From: Chrysomallon squamiferum
Taxonomy: Eukaryota; Mollusca; Gastropoda; Neomphalida; Peltospiridae
DNA: 64,000 nt
Assembly (NCBI GenBank): GCA_012295275.1
Contig: CM022672.1
Span: 34,553,173-34,617,172, forward strand
Direction of reading: 5' to 3'
In this document: piece by piece, positions 1 to 12,452 of the stretch
Layout: each line of letters begins with the position of its first letter
Numbering within the stretch: the stretch's first letter is position 1
Program-made: the position numbers and the translations under genes
The notes under the pieces: model-generated
The model's database searches: none
Told to the model about the DNA's origin: nothing
Seen by the model: the letters and a program-made list of their open reading frames with translations, nothing else

Positions 1-516
1 CCCAGTTTCTGCTCTGCTCAGTAACACGCAGGAAGTGTTGTTTTTAGTAGAATCACAAAAGCCCGCGAACTGCAATGGCCAAACACCTGAATACCAAATC
101 GTGCGAGTTCAATTCATTTGAGACACAGTTTCGATAATTTAAACATTCAACATCATTCACTGCATATTTATATTTTATAAACTCTTCTCTTAAAACATAC
201 CTCATGCTTACGAATTTTATGACGTGCAAAATACGTTTTATTTGAGTCCATCAATGAATTCGATGTGTATGTAATTGTGTTTTAGGAGAAAGCCGAGATG
301 TCGATTTTATATTTGTTGTTGATACTGAACTGCTGGTCTGGTGCATATAATTAAAGATTGTAAATATGTTTTTAAAAAAAAATAAAAAAAAATAAAGAAA
401 ATAAAAACCACTCTGTAATTGTCCCTGCGAAGTACGGACACCTTTGCTCGGCCACTAGAGGTGTCCCTACAAGGCACGTGCCACTGAATTTCTGTAAAAC
501 TTCTTCTTTGTTTCAG
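1..516. other. AT-rich non-coding stretch, 5' side of the first gene
   Basis: No open frame or splice-bounded exon is convincing here. It holds an A-rich run at about 370-400 and ends in a pyrimidine tract plus AG that forms the acceptor of the exon at 517. It is most likely an intron of the Met-rich gene, whose upstream exons would lie left of the window. Confidence 0.4.
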
Positions 517-745
517 GAGGTGTCCAGATGCCAAATTCGGGATTTCCTGTCATGCAGTCATCACCTTACGTCACAGGTTTACGTAATCAGATTCCACTAG
601 CAGGCCGTCGTCCTGGCAATTTTATGACGTCACGTGTACAAAGAACGGGTCAATGGGGACCTCTTGATTCCTACAGCATGATGCGATCACGAAGGAATCA
701 ACAGCCTAAAAGAAGTACAGTATTTTTATAAATGTAACAGACTAG

Positions 746-841
<96 letters not shown>

Positions 842-914
842 GACTAGACTGAGAGAAAGAGAGAGAGAAACAAGACTAGACTGAGAGAAAGAGAGAGAGA
901 AACAAGACTAGACT

Positions 915-957
<43 letters not shown>

Positions 958-2503
958 GACTAGACTGAGAGAAAGAGAGAGAGAGAAACAAGACTAGACT
1001 GAGAGAAAGAGAGAGAGAGAGAGAAACAAGACTAGACTGAGAGAGAGAGATAGAGAAACAAGACTAGATTGAGAGAGAGAGAGAGAGAGAGAGAGTAAAC
1101 AAGACTATCATCCATTAAACTTATTCGAATATGTTGCTAACGAAATTATAAACACCATTACAATATTGTTAGACTGCAGTTACTTTTAAAATCTTATTCT
1201 TGATTCATTCATATATCAGTTTATTTATTTATTTATACAGTCATTCTTTCAATTATTTACATATTTGTTAAGATTTTTTATTAAATTATTTATTTATTTG
1301 TTCATTTATTTATTCATTCATTCATTCAATTATTTTGTTTTCTCTTTTTGTTCCCATTTAAAAAATAGAAAGAAAGAAAAACGAAAAGAAATTCTATTTA
1401 TCAAACTTTTGTATTTTCTTTTGTAGATAACAATCTTTTGCCACTGATGCTGTAAGTAAAACTGATAATTCTATAAAACTGTCACATAATCGTGTTATAT
1501 TCACATTCACTAGTAAAACACAAATGTACACAAATAGATTCATGCATACGTACATAGATCAAACATACACACTCACACAGAAGCACACACACAAGAACAC
1601 ACACATACACACATACACACAAACAGAAATATAGCTTTAAAAAAAGCCTAAAGCTTTTTACAATTTCCTGACAAAGCACACGATTCTCCAAAGACATGGT
1701 TACTGGTATTAAAAATGTCAGTAATCTACAAGGACAGATGATTCTCCAAAGACATGGTTACTGGTATTAAAAATGTCAGTAATCTACAAGGACAGATGAT
1801 CCTTTACTTTCCCCGCACAGTTTTTCTAATCGCTTCTTCATGGCTGATCGGTTTCGCTGATTCTAATCTTTCGTTTCTCCCTACTGAATTTATCCAGTCC
1901 ACTTTCTAAAATCTCCCCACTCAGTGAATTCCACATTCAAATGCAATAATTAAATACAGGATTATCTGCAATATTTTAAAATTTCATTTACGTTGTAGGT
2001 AAAAACTGCTGCACATATCAACTTGAAATTCTGGCATCTAACGGTCAATACTCATGTCTTAATTATTATTCTGTTATTATTATATGTTGTTGTTGTTTTT
2101 CTTCTTCTTCTTCTTCTTCTTATTATTAATATTAGTAGTAGTAGTAGTAGTAGTAGTTGTACTACTACTACTACTACTAATAATAATAATAATAAGAAGA
2201 AAAAGAACAACAAATAATAATAATATAATAACTAGTAGTAGTAGTAGTAGTATTTTTATTTTATTATTATTTTATTGTTACTGTCAATATTTTTTATTAT
2301 CGTTATTATTATTATTATTTACAGCTATTATCATTACAATTATCATTACTGTTATTATTTATTGTTATTATAGTTGTTGTTATTATTATTATGACCGTTA
2401 TTTATCGTTATTGTTGTTGCTGTTTTTATTATTATTATTATTATTTATCATTATTGTTGTTGTTGTTATTATTATTATTATTATTATTTATCATTCATCG
2501 TTG

Positions 2504-2538
<35 letters not shown>

Positions 2539-2696
2539 TCTAGTATTTATCGTTGTTGTTGTTGTTATATTTCAGGATGATGATGAGCGGGGGTGGAGGT
2601 GAAGGTATGATGCCGATGATGATGATGATGATGATGAATAGCGGGGGCAACATGCATCCCATGATGCTGCCGCTTTTGATGGAGATGATGCAGTAA
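517..2696 (+). CDS. Met/Gly-rich protein, C-terminal three exons (partial)
   Basis: Three exons join in frame: 517-714, 1427-1451 and 2576-2696. Each junction has AG/GT borders (donors GTACAG at 715 and GTAAGT at 1452; acceptors TTGTAG and TTTCAG). The first exon opens in mid-codon, so it need not contain the true start; an ATG at 528 is in frame. The product is basic in the middle (RR, RSRR, KR), then becomes strongly Met/Gly rich: a GGGGEGMMP stretch, seven consecutive Met, then Pro/Leu/Met to the stop at 2694-2696. AATAAA follows at once at 2697 and again at 2712. No domain is recognised. Met- and Gly-rich low-complexity proteins are known among mollusc shell-matrix proteins, but that is only an analogy. 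The 25-nt microexon and the GA-repeat intron are notable. The reading frame is well supported; the function is unknown. Confidence 0.6.
749..1095. repeat. (GA)n microsatellite grading into a GA-rich minisatellite
   Basis: A pure GA run at about 749-836 is followed by about seven variable copies of a unit built from AACAAGACTAGACTGAGAG plus GA repeats. It lies in an intron of the Met-rich gene. Confidence 0.9.
1682..1797. repeat. 58-bp tandem duplication, two copies
   Basis: The segment starting GATTCTCCAAAGACATGG at 1682 is repeated almost perfectly at 1740. Intronic. Confidence 0.9.
2045..2568. repeat. Mixed trinucleotide repeats (TTA/TTG/TTC/AGT/AAT)
   Basis: Half a kilobase of interleaved trinucleotide repeats in the last intron of the Met-rich gene. 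Long open frames here encode only poly-Leu/Ile/Ser and are artefacts of the repeat. Confidence 0.9.
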
Positions 2697-2797
2697 AATA
2701 AACAAAATAACAATAAAAAGAAAAGAAATAATTTTTGGGTATGTGGTACATCATGATTTTGCATGTACATGGTATACAGTTTTTCTTTTTTAAACTT

Positions 2798-2907
2798 TAT
2801 TATTATTATTATCACTATTATTTGTTGTTGCTGTTATTATTATTATTATTATTTTTTTTTATTTGTTATTATTATTATTATTATTATTTTTTTTTATTTA
2901 TTATTTG

Positions 2908-2947
<40 letters not shown>

Positions 2948-2950
2948 TTT
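2798..2950. repeat. (TTA)n with poly-T
   Basis: Imperfect ATT/TTA repeat with T runs, downstream of the Met-rich gene. Confidence 0.9.
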
Positions 2951-3055
2951 TTTCTAATCGACTGAATCATTGTAACACATTTGCTGAAAGAAAATAAAAA
3001 TGGCCGACATCTCTTATCACTGATGAAACCATTGATTGAGTGGACATTTGTATTT

Positions 3056-3164
<109 letters not shown>

Positions 3165-3232
3165 ACGTCCCACTAACACTTTCACACACTTATAAACCCA
3201 TTGCAGAAATCAGAATTATTCCGTATTAGGAC

Positions 3233-3416
3233 ATGAAACCTTCATTTAAAATGTCTTTGTTTGTGTATCTCCTTCGTGTGTCTGGAAATAGGTATGCGCG
3301 GAAATATTTGTTTCCGTGTGTAATACATTTATAAGCAATGTCTGAAAAGAATATGTAATATAAACAAAGATTAAAATATGAGTACAAGGCAGGGAAATGA
3401 ATATAACAGAGAGAGG

Positions 3417-3447
<31 letters not shown>

Positions 3448-5252
3448 TACGAGCCGAAGAAGGGGCAGCCTTATTCACTACGTGACAAATCTTAAGGCAT
3501 AATTTTAATTTTTTTTCATTTTTTATTTATTATTTTATTTTATTTTTTAGTTTTATTTTTATTTATTTATTCCTGTATTTGTTTACTATTTTGTTTCACT
3601 TTATTTTATTTTTAATTTAAAAAAAAAAAAAAACATTCTTAAATTATTTTATTTAGTTAGTTAGTTAATTAGTTAGTTAGTTAGTTAGTTAGTCCACGAG
3701 TGAGGTAAGATCTGTAATTGTTTTCACTAGCGTAAACAAATACTAATTCAGTTGTTGATTTCAAAACACAATGAAGACTTTTGACACTAAATTTATATGG
3801 CGCAAAAAAAGGTGAAACACAAAAACAGACAATGTTAGCACGTGCTTTTCACTGACCGCTGATTGGATGATGCTGAAGAAAATGTAACAATCAAATGCAA
3901 CTAAAATGGCGGGAAAAATAACTGAGCAGACGGCAAACGATTTCGGAGTTCCACCATTTTGAAACAAAAATTTCTGGTGTACAGTATTCAGGTCGAAAAA
4001 AAAAAAAAGTAACCCCCCCCCAAAACAAAAACAACAAATAGCGTTAAATTAAAAAGAATTATCAACTAAAAGTACAAAAGCAAAATAAAAGCAAATAACA
4101 GCTACACCTATAAACATAACTATTAACACAATAATGACAAATGGAAAATATAAGAAGCGGAGATGAGTGATTTCTGGTGATCCTACAACAGTCTTCTGTT
4201 AATGATAAAACTGTGACACTTCTGTTCTCAAAACACAATTAAACAGAGAACATTCTGATGTAGCACAAGACATATTACTTATTATTTATCCCGAAAGTTT
4301 TTTTTTCTTTTTTTTTCTATAACTGTTGTAATAATTATTTTGTTGTAGAAATACATGTTCATATATCACTGCACTTTAAGTATATTATGTATAATACAGT
4401 CTGTATATAATAGTCATTTATCTCATTGCATATAGATTCATAACGCTTTCTATTTCAGTATTAAATCCATTAAGGTTTCACGTCACAGTTCTAAAGTTCC
4501 ATGATATTCAGGCATTTCTGGAGCCCGTTTTAGCAGATAATTTTCAAATTAACCTTTCAATAGTTAATATCTTCAGACGAGACAAGCCTGTCGTTATTTT
4601 AGAATAAATAATCTCGTAAAACTGAGTAAACAGAATATTTTAACCACAAGCGTGTATGAATATGTTACAAAACTCACATTTGTCTAGTAACACTTTTATA
4701 ACAAAAATAAACAACAGCTTGATGTAGATTCTTCATGATTTTAGTAACAAGTGATCACGTCAACTGATTTAGCAGAATACTGACCCAAATATATATATAC
4801 ATGGCCGTAACTAGACTCTTTTTGTAATGAGGCAAATACGTGATTGATGTCTGATGTCGTTGAAGTCAGTTATGTTTTTCATCGCAACGACGTCGGTAGA
4901 CTTCAAACGGTAACCGTAGACATAAACGAATTCATTCAGTGGATACCATTTCTATCGCAATAGAGATTTACATTTTATATTTTTAAAATAAAATCTTTGC
5001 ATTAAAAAAAATAATAAAGAAGTAAATTCGAAAAAAGAAATTGTCAGTTTGGGTTTGGAGTGTTTTCACATGGAGAAACACTTTCTAGATAACCACTGTT
5101 ATTTTCTTCAGTAGACTTTGCTCGATCAGCGTAAATGTTTTAAAATGTTTTAAATCTCTGATACTGATTGAATTTTCCAAGCAATGGAGACAAAAAAATC
5201 CCTTGTGGAGCCCCTCTTGGATTAAGGGGTCATAAAAGTGCATCACCCCTGA
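3233..5252. other. Intergenic, no gene seen; poly-A and TTAG repeats
   Basis: Holds a poly-A run (3417-3445), T/A-rich DNA and a TTAG tetranucleotide repeat (3653-3693). From about 4200 on it resembles other hog-gene flanks: the ACACAATTAA...ACAAGAC(C/A)TATTACTTA stretch recurs near 58240. Confidence 0.5.
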
Positions 5253-5260
5253 TGACGTCA
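5253..5260. promoter_or_regulatory. CRE-like palindrome TGACGTCA upstream of hog copy A
   Basis: A perfect TGACGTCA octamer about 340 bp before the ancestral first codon of copy A. The hog gene at 30793 has the same octamer about 420 bp upstream (30372), and both are followed by related sequence (TTTTTACTTTTA-TCCTA). Possible CREB/ATF site; untested, and absent upstream of the gene at 26049. Confidence 0.3.
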
Positions 5261-5889
5261 TTTGATTTTTACTTTTAGTCCTAGCAACTACTTTAGTCCT
5301 AGTAAAAGCTTTCGTATTCAAGTACAGGTTTAAAAAAACGTTAAAAATGTAAAATGCTTCAAATGGATTTGAAATATAAGCATTTTTTTTTTAAATAACG
5401 ATGATACATAATAGAGCTGTTTGAAACGACCACATCTACAAAAAAAAAAAGAAGAAGAAAAAAAGAAGAAGACTATTACTAGATCAAAGAAACTACAATC
5501 AGAAGCTAATCATATTTGCATATTTTGACGTGTAGATAAAACAGATTTTTAAGGAAATAATTTAAATAATTTTTTTGCTGGTATTTCTACAGGACAATAC
5601 TGGCTGAAGCTAAACTGGTTGTGTTTACTATCATGCGAGTTTTCATCTTTGTGTTTTGTTTGCTTTCTTTGATCTCAGGTAATCCTCGTAGAATTCGTAA
5701 GAATTTAGACAGCAGTTTAATAAAACTCAGGATATAACAAATCTTTAAAGAAAAAAAACGGGACTAACATTAATGTAATTTTATCTGAATCGCTAAAGAA
5801 AGATTCATTCTAGATCGAATTTGGCAAATACTAAACCATAACCTCCTATCTTGTTTATTTGAGATATATTCACAAACAATTCCATTGTA

Positions 5890-5894
<5 letters not shown>

Positions 5895-5981
<87 letters not shown>
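5895..5981. repeat. (CT)n microsatellite
   Basis: Ends about 20 bp before the second-exon acceptor of hog copy A, close to where the missing Cys-rich coding segment would be. Confidence 0.95.
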
Positions 5982-6475
5982 AAATTCTCTCTTAAATGTT
6001 CTAGCTTCAAACGGAATTCTACACGAAAAAGAACATCTAACTCCGGGAAAGTGTTTCCCTGGTGACGTCACTGTGCTACTGGACTCTGGGAAGACTGTAA
6101 AAATGAAAACTTGTTACAGGACAAAATATTCTGTCTGGTACGTCACTTGTCTGAGATTTTTAAAATTATTTTCTTTATACGCACCTCTGTAACGAAACTG
6201 AACCAATTTCAGATTTGCCTGTGTTTCAAGATGCAAACTGACGAATTCAGTATTTTCTTTAACAATCTACATATCTCTGCTACTTAACAGAATCACTTTT
6301 AGGTTTTACAGGTTTTATTTTTATTTTTTTCACGTCTGTTATAACCTATTGCACTAAACAGAATATCTCTTAGAAGAAAAAGAAAATGCAACATTCAAGT
6401 GTAAACCAAATCTGCAAAATAGTTTTTTCATCGTTCTGACAATCCATACATTTTTCTTTAATTTTGTTTTTAAAC

Positions 6476-6476
<1 letters not shown>

Positions 6477-6553
<77 letters not shown>
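6477..6553. repeat. (CA)n microsatellite
   Basis: About 38 CA units in the second intron of copy A. Confidence 0.95.
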
Positions 6554-6555
<2 letters not shown>

Positions 6556-7431
6556 GTGGTCCAAACGTAGGTGGACAGTGTGTAGGTTAGTGTTAGGGTT
6601 ATATTATTACAATGGTTTTCATTATAACTATGGTATTTGTGCTTTATTATTTATAACTACAACTCATATTTCTTTTCAGATAATTGTATATCTAATCTCA
6701 AAATAAATGTTACCTTTTACTTGCCAACTACTTTTGAACCACCCTGTGTATGTGTGTGCGTGGGTGTGCGTATGTGTGTGTTCGTGTGTGTGTATATACA
6801 CAAACACACACGCACATAGTCATGATAGTTTTTCACCTTTTTGCTGAACGCAAACATTTGCTTTTACTAATACATTAATTTCTGATGATATTAAAACTGA
6901 TTCCAGTGATATATTAATAAATTAAAAACTGTTTTCTTTATTTCAGCACGAAACTGAAAGCGAGTATTTTCTGAAGTCAGAACATTTTCCCATCGACAAC
7001 CAGCATCAAATACGACATTTGTGACTCTGATTACAGAACAAGGCCATCGACTTTCTCTCTCCGAGTTACACGTTGTGTTTACTTCTAAAAATATGTCAAC
7101 CAGAATGGAACCCACGTTTGTTTTGTTTTGTGTTTTTTCCTATTTTTATTCCCATACTCATCTTAAAGTCATTACATCTATGTAATGAGCTTCGTATTTT
7201 GTTTTAATATTTAGTATTAAAAACATTTGAGATTCCAAAGCCATCATTTTAAAACGTTTAGTATTTAGGTGATTATTTATTGAATAACATCTGTTATTTA
7301 CACTATATTTGTTGTTTTCTTGAGGTTTGCTAAATCAGTGAAACCAGGTGATTATTTATTCAACACAGAAAGCTGCATAGCTGATTTCTGTCCAGAACGA
7401 GTTGTACAAAGATTTCTTTCACACAAACAAG

Positions 7432-7911
7432 GTAATCTAGTAATAGTACTAAATAGTAATAGCAGCTGTCGTAGTTATAGTACAAACATGGTAATCTAGT
7501 AATAGTAGTAAATATTAATAGCAGTAGTTGTAGTTATAGTACACGTTATCTAGTAATTTGCGTTAATATTAGTAACAGTAGTAGTAACAATAGTATTTGT
7601 ATTAGTAGTAAGACTCGCATTACAGTGAAAATTGTAATTGCAGTAATAAACAAGGTAATCATGTATAATCAGACATACACACGAACACACAACACAGACA
7701 GACATTCAGACATTAAATCATGTATAATCACACATACACACGAACACACAACACAGACAGACATTCAGAAATTAAATCGCCTTTCATTTGACAGATCTAG
7801 TAATAAATGCCTGCAGTGTGATAATCTTTTTTTTTTTGATCGATGTCATTTCTAACCACACTTCTCATCATCGTCATGTCATAAACGTAGCAAATTTTTA
7901 AATTCTGCAGA

Positions 7912-7945
<34 letters not shown>

Positions 7946-8998
7946 ATAATAGTGTAGAAAAGAAATCGTCTTCCAGTTGATAAATTTAGTAATAAATGTC
8001 TTCAGTTTTTTTATAATACATTTAGTTATAAATGTCTTCAGTTTTTTTAATACATTTAGTTATAAATGTCTTCAGTATTTTTGACATATGTCATTTCAGC
8101 TCTACCTATGTTTTGTACATGACGAGAAACTTTTCACATCTGGACTCTGAATAAACTTGAATATTCCGTCAAACCAGAACAGTTCGTACAATGATTTTAA
8201 AATCTAAATCAGCGGCACAGAAAGCAACTTTCCAAACCACACATTTCAACATTGTCCTGTTCAGCTGACAGAGGTTTATATATAAATTAACAATTTAAAA
8301 TAATAATATGAAACTGTATTTGTGTTTCTAATGTCACATTATTAATAACTTAAACTGTCAGTAGTACATGTCATTTCAATATTATATGTTTTGCTAATGT
8401 GATGTAAATATAGACATTGTTCTACTGTGATGCAAATATAGACATTTTGCTAATGTGATGTAAATATATACACTTCGTTGCTGTAAAAACAGACATTCCA
8501 TTACTATAATGTAAATATAGACATTTTGTTACTGTGATGTAAATATAGACATTTTGCTACGTGATAAAATTATAGACATTTTGTTACCGAGATGTAAATA
8601 TAGACATTTTGTTACTGTGATATAAATATAGACATTTCGTTACTGTGATATAAATAGAGACACTTCGTTGATGTAAAAACAAACATTCTGTTACCATAAG
8701 GTAACTATGGATATCTTGTTAGTATTAATAGAAACATTTTGTTAATTTTTCTAAATAGTTTGACAGAAGGATTTGGTCAAATACTTTTCTCTCTTGTTTT
8801 GTGCGATAACTATACTGTGTTATCTGTCTCGCTAATGGCGAATGTGTGCGTGTCTGTGTGTGTGAGTGTGTTTGTGTGTGTGTGTGTGTTTTTGCGTGTC
8901 TGTGTGTGTATGAGTGTGTTTGTGTGTGTGTGTTGAAAGGAAACACTGCATTTAATGTTTTTACCATATTATTTGAACTAAAGTATTTATTATTATAT
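7432..8998. repeat. Tandem-repeat-rich stretch downstream of copy A
   Basis: Holds remnants of the fourth hog intron (7432-7660, similar in reverse to 21110-21260), a 60-bp duplication (about 7664-7783), a poly-A run (about 7914-7942), a minisatellite of about 31 bp (GACATTTTGTTACTGTGATGTAAATATA, about 8400-8720) and a TG-rich run (8843-8934). No coding region supported and no C-terminal hog exon found. Confidence 0.6.
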
Positions 8999-9047
8999 AT
9001 TGAGCGCTATTTAAAGATTTACAATTATCTTTCCTTTGACTACTGTT

Positions 9048-9125
9048 TTAAAAGAAAGGAAACAAAAAGACAAAGAAAGAAACACTCATGATATAAAACA
9101 GAGAGAGTTTAGCTCCAGTCAATCT
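9048..9125 (-). pseudogene. Hog first-exon relic inside R1
   Basis: Read on the minus strand, the segment resembles the first exon of hog copy A: a ...CTGAAGCTAAACT...GTTTTATATC stretch precedes an ATG (9089), then codons for SVSFFVFLFPFF and a TAA at 9048-9050. Copy A has the same order, with CGA-GTT-TTC after its ATG. Homology was judged by eye. No other hog exon is recognised beside it. Confidence 0.4.
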
Positions 9126-9194
9126 TTTGTCTACTGTAAAACCAACAATGGTTGTTCGACTATTTTCTAAAAAATCTTGTTATAATATGTCTAT

Positions 9195-9335
9195 CAAATG
9201 AAACTCGATATCTTTTCTGAATTTTCGTGCATATTTGAACACCTGGGAATATATATATATATATTGTTTTGATTATTTGTATACGACAGCTTATATATAT
9301 ATTCCCAGGTGTTCAAATATGCAGGAAAATTTAGA
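9195..9335. repeat. AT-centred foldback in R1
   Basis: TTTGAACACCTGGGAATATATA on the left is matched in reverse by TATATATTCCCAGGTGTTCAAAT on the right, around a short loop. The second copy at about 13870-14075 has longer arms. Confidence 0.8.
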
Positions 9336-9910
9336 CCTGTTAAAAACATTTTAAAATTCTTGAATGCTTTTGATAGATGTCATTTCAAACTACATGTTCT
9401 GTAAAATTCAGCCAAACTGAGATAAAAGAAATTCCAGATTTCTTTTCTTTTTCTCCTTTTTTTTTATAGACCTTAATATAGATTTAAAAAATATGACTAT
9501 AGAAAGGTATAATAATAATAGTAATAATAATAATAATAATTATTATTATTATTATTATTGTGAGTGTGTGCTGCCTAATGAATAAATAAAATAATAAATA
9601 CAAACAACAAATAATACAGTAATTTAATATTTTTATTTAAAAAAAATAAATAAATAATAATAATAATAAAGAGACTCGCCTGAAACAAGTGCTGATTATA
9701 ATATACGATAATTTCACTAACACTAAATACATTTACATCATTTCACGAATGTTAAAAATAGCTTTGGCTCGATCAAATACTGCATTAAACACGATCTAAG
9801 GGAAATAACTCTCTTTTACGTTTACAAAATTACAACAAAGGCTGAGTCACCATAAACACATAAACTGGTCACTACGTCAAAGCGATACAGGGATATCTGA
9901 AACTTTGAAA

Positions 9911-10322
9911 ACAGTTTTATATTGATGAGTCTTTTTTTGTTGATAACGTATAATTTATTTTTTAAATTAATAATTTTTATAACCACTACTTTCATTTCAA
10001 AACAGTAACATCTAGAACAATTCAACACAAACTTAATGCAGATTTATTATTTTAGTGTTATATTAACAAAAATAAATATGATATTATTTCCAAATAATAT
10101 CTTATTTTTGAACTGGTACTGGAAACAAATAATCAGCTGTTTTGAAATTATTATTATTATTATTACTATTATTATTATTATTATTATTATTAATATTTGT
10201 CTTGTTGTCGTCTTCTTTGACGTCGTTACTGTTTTGATTTTTTCTGCATTTTATGATTGTTGTTGCTGCCTTATTCTTGGTCTTAATCGGTGATCTTATT
10301 CTAATGCTTAGTACTGCTTCTG

Positions 10323-10367
<45 letters not shown>

Positions 10368-10594
10368 TTTTCTGTGGTTATTACTTATTCTTATTACAAA
10401 ATATATTATTTCTATTGTAATTATGAAATGACTTGTTAATTTTTCTTAAAAAGTGTGGAGGTGGAGAAAGGCCGAAAAAAAAAAAAAATATTGTATAAGT
10501 CTTCTTAGCAAATAATAATTATGATAACTGTATAGCTAATACTATCCCCATTTAAATGTTATTATTTAAATACATGTATGTTGTTGTTTTTTCA

Positions 10595-10650
<56 letters not shown>

Positions 10651-11219
10651 GATAAATACATATTTAGTTTCGACAACTGATAATTAACATGATATACGAA
10701 ATAAAGGAAAATTAGGTACGTTCTTATTTTTGCCACAGTTATGTAGGAATTTTATTTTAAAAATAATTTTAATTTCTCAAACTCTTTGTAGAAGATGTAA
10801 AATCGATTTTAAAATTAAAAAAATAAAATAAAATAAAATAAACTAGGAGTAGCAAGGACCAAAAGGAACGATAACTCGTAAAGGCACACATATCGTCAAC
10901 GGCTTTAATGGATACAAACTACACTTTAATGTTCTTTTCTGTTGGCGAACATTACCAACTAAATAAGTTAATACATTAATCTTTAACAAATTATAATCTA
11001 ACTTTATAATGCACGCATTTGCAAAAAAAATAATCAAGAAAAGCTGTATTATTCAGGCTGTTTTTCTCTATTTTAACTGAAAAAACAAACAAAAAACCCT
11101 TTATATATTCTTATGAAGTTTCAGATATAACTATTTATAATTTAAACTAATTTTAGATTATATTTCGATAGCTTCCCTTTATTATACTGGAAGAATGTTA
11201 TACTGCTGGAAGAATGTTT

Positions 11220-11251
<32 letters not shown>

Positions 11252-11361
11252 TATCTAATAATAAATGAACACGATGTATTATTGAAAATATAAGAAAGAA
11301 AGAAAGAAAGAAATATCACTTAGTACGTCGAGTGAAATCATGTGACCTATTTCCAGCAGTT
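9911..11361. other. 3' flank of torsin-like copy 1; SSR-rich, no gene seen
   Basis: Contains ATT repeats (10148-10192), TAC repeats (10321-10368), AAT repeats (10595-10649), an AT run (11237-11255) and GAAA repeats (about 11291-11312). From about 10148 on it matches 60390-61737 in order and orientation, including CTTGTTGTCGTCTT and the AAAGGAACGATAACTCGTAA segment. Confidence 0.6.
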
Positions 11362-12230
11362 TCATTGGTATTGTCGTACAAAATCCACTTTATCAGAAAC
11401 ACGTTTGCAACCATAAACAGAATAACGACGTCCGTTTTCTTGCTCTGTGAAAATTAATTCATTAATAACTTGCTGTATTGTGTCTCGCATTTGCTTCTCG
11501 CGCTTCACGTGCAAATCATGCTTAATGCAGTCGACCACGTTTTCTTCTTCAAGCGGTAGAAACGGCACGAAGGCGATCCGTCTTTTTCGCCTGATATATT
11601 TAGCATACCACTCGTTGTCCGTTTTAGAGAATTCGAAATCAAATGATGACAATCTTCTTCTCGGTAATTTTGTCGTGAAAACAACGTTATTTATGTGCAG
11701 CGACCTGCTGTTTCCAAGCAGCAGCACAATAATAGGAACGTTTTTCTTGTTCGAAAAATAATCGAGAGATTTTAGGATTTCTTCCATCACGGCGTCCGAA
11801 AAACGTTCCACTTCATCCAGAATGACGATGTTAACGTGACATTCGGCAACTGTCGACATAATTCGTCGCTTTACGTTGCTGGCATAGTCGCCTGTTTGTA
11901 CTCTGTGCGGTGTATCTGTCTCAGCTGTGAAAATCAGTTCTCTTTTGCGTGGGAAGAAGTCGACGATGAACTTTGACATGTAATTTTTACCAACTCCATA
12001 GGAGCCATGGAATGAAAGAATTAGAGGCTCGAAATATGTCTGATGCCTGTAAAAATATCCGGAGATCTCCTTCGGAACAATGTCACAAGCGATATGCTGT
12101 CCATATACGTGTACGGAAATGTTTTCTCGCATGTTTTAAAGAAATTGAACTCAAAACTGCAAGGACTTGGGAATAAAACGTAAGCAATTCCAGCGACAAG
12201 AATAACACCAGAAGTTATAGTTAGAAGCAT
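11362..12230 (-). pseudogene. Torsin-like AAA+ copy 1, N-terminally frameshifted
   Basis: Homologue of the intact gene at 61738-62604, and 869 nt long against 867. Both span the same start and stop. The two extra nt fall where copy 2 encodes FFRLLENIS (around 12130-12145): the upstream frame (ATG 12230, hydrophobic leader) runs into a wrong frame after NFFK. The downstream frame stays open from an ATG at 12132 to TGA at 11362, giving 256 residues that keep Walker A (GSYGVGKN), Walker B (VILDE), the sensor I region (LLLGNS) and the torsin GCK motif. If used, that protein would lack the ER-targeting leader. Substitutions relative to copy 2 are scattered and mostly conservative, so the damage is recent or the insertion is an assembly error. 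Called a probable pseudogene; an N-truncated cytosolic form cannot be excluded. Confidence 0.75.
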
Positions 12231-12452
12231 GTTTGGTTAACTCAGACTTAAGAATATCCTCTCGTGTTGAGATTTCGTTTGAATAAAACACCTGTTGAAA
12301 AGTATTAATTAGTTAGTTTTAAAAATACCTAATTTATAAGCATACAAATTAAAAAATACATTAGGAAATTATAAATTCATTGATTTAAATTATAATTAAA
12401 TATGATGAAAGTTGATCCTATCATCAGTCAACCAATCGCCGAATTGAAACGC

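Larger units (their letters stand above)
5597..7431 (+). pseudogene. Hog (hedgehog-type Hint) copy A, decayed
   Basis: Four of five hog exons are recognisable: first exon to 5678, then 6005-6137, 6947-7115 and 7325-7431; the last two match the intact genes exactly in length (169 and 107 nt). Damage: the ancestral start is ATA, leaving an in-frame ATG at 5633 that still gives a hydrophobic leader. The second exon lacks the 8-Cys region and starts just before the Hint motif CFPGDVTVLLDSG (catalytic Cys codon 6052-6054). About 2 nt are missing near 6106-6111 (after the codons for VKMK), shifting the frame. A TGA at 6955-6957 stands where the intact copies have Gly. The C-terminal exon was not found. 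The fourth exon still reads FAKSVKPGDYLFNTESC. The gene cannot make a Hog domain. It shares intron sequence with the relics at 21268 and 29788, so these form one subfamily. Confidence 0.8.
8998..9910. repeat. Direct repeat R1 (about 0.9 kb), second copy at 13679-14645
   Basis: Starts GAGCGCT-TTAAAGATTTACAATTATCTT and runs through a foldback region, AAT repeats and the segment GAGACTCGCCTGAAACAAGTG to about 9910. The same order recurs from 13679, placing R copies on both sides of the torsin-like gene. This fits a tandem duplication with the torsin core deleted from the second unit. Confidence 0.75.

Noticed and set aside
2023-2965. Several frames of poly-Leu, Ile, Ser or Asn
   Set aside because: Trinucleotide-repeat artefacts overlapping the intron and 3' flank of the Met-rich gene.
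6063-6070. TGACGTCA inside the second hog exon of copy A (also in C and D)
   Set aside because: It results from the codons for the conserved GDVT of the Hint motif, so it is not evidence of regulation.
8400-8720. Regularly spaced repeats that could be mistaken for a CRISPR array
   Set aside because: Units are contiguous and imperfect, with no unique spacers, in a eukaryotic genome; an ordinary minisatellite.
11447-12176. Plus-strand open frames opposite torsin copy 1 (and the equivalents at 61823-62137)
   Set aside because: Antisense shadows of the torsin-like reading frame.
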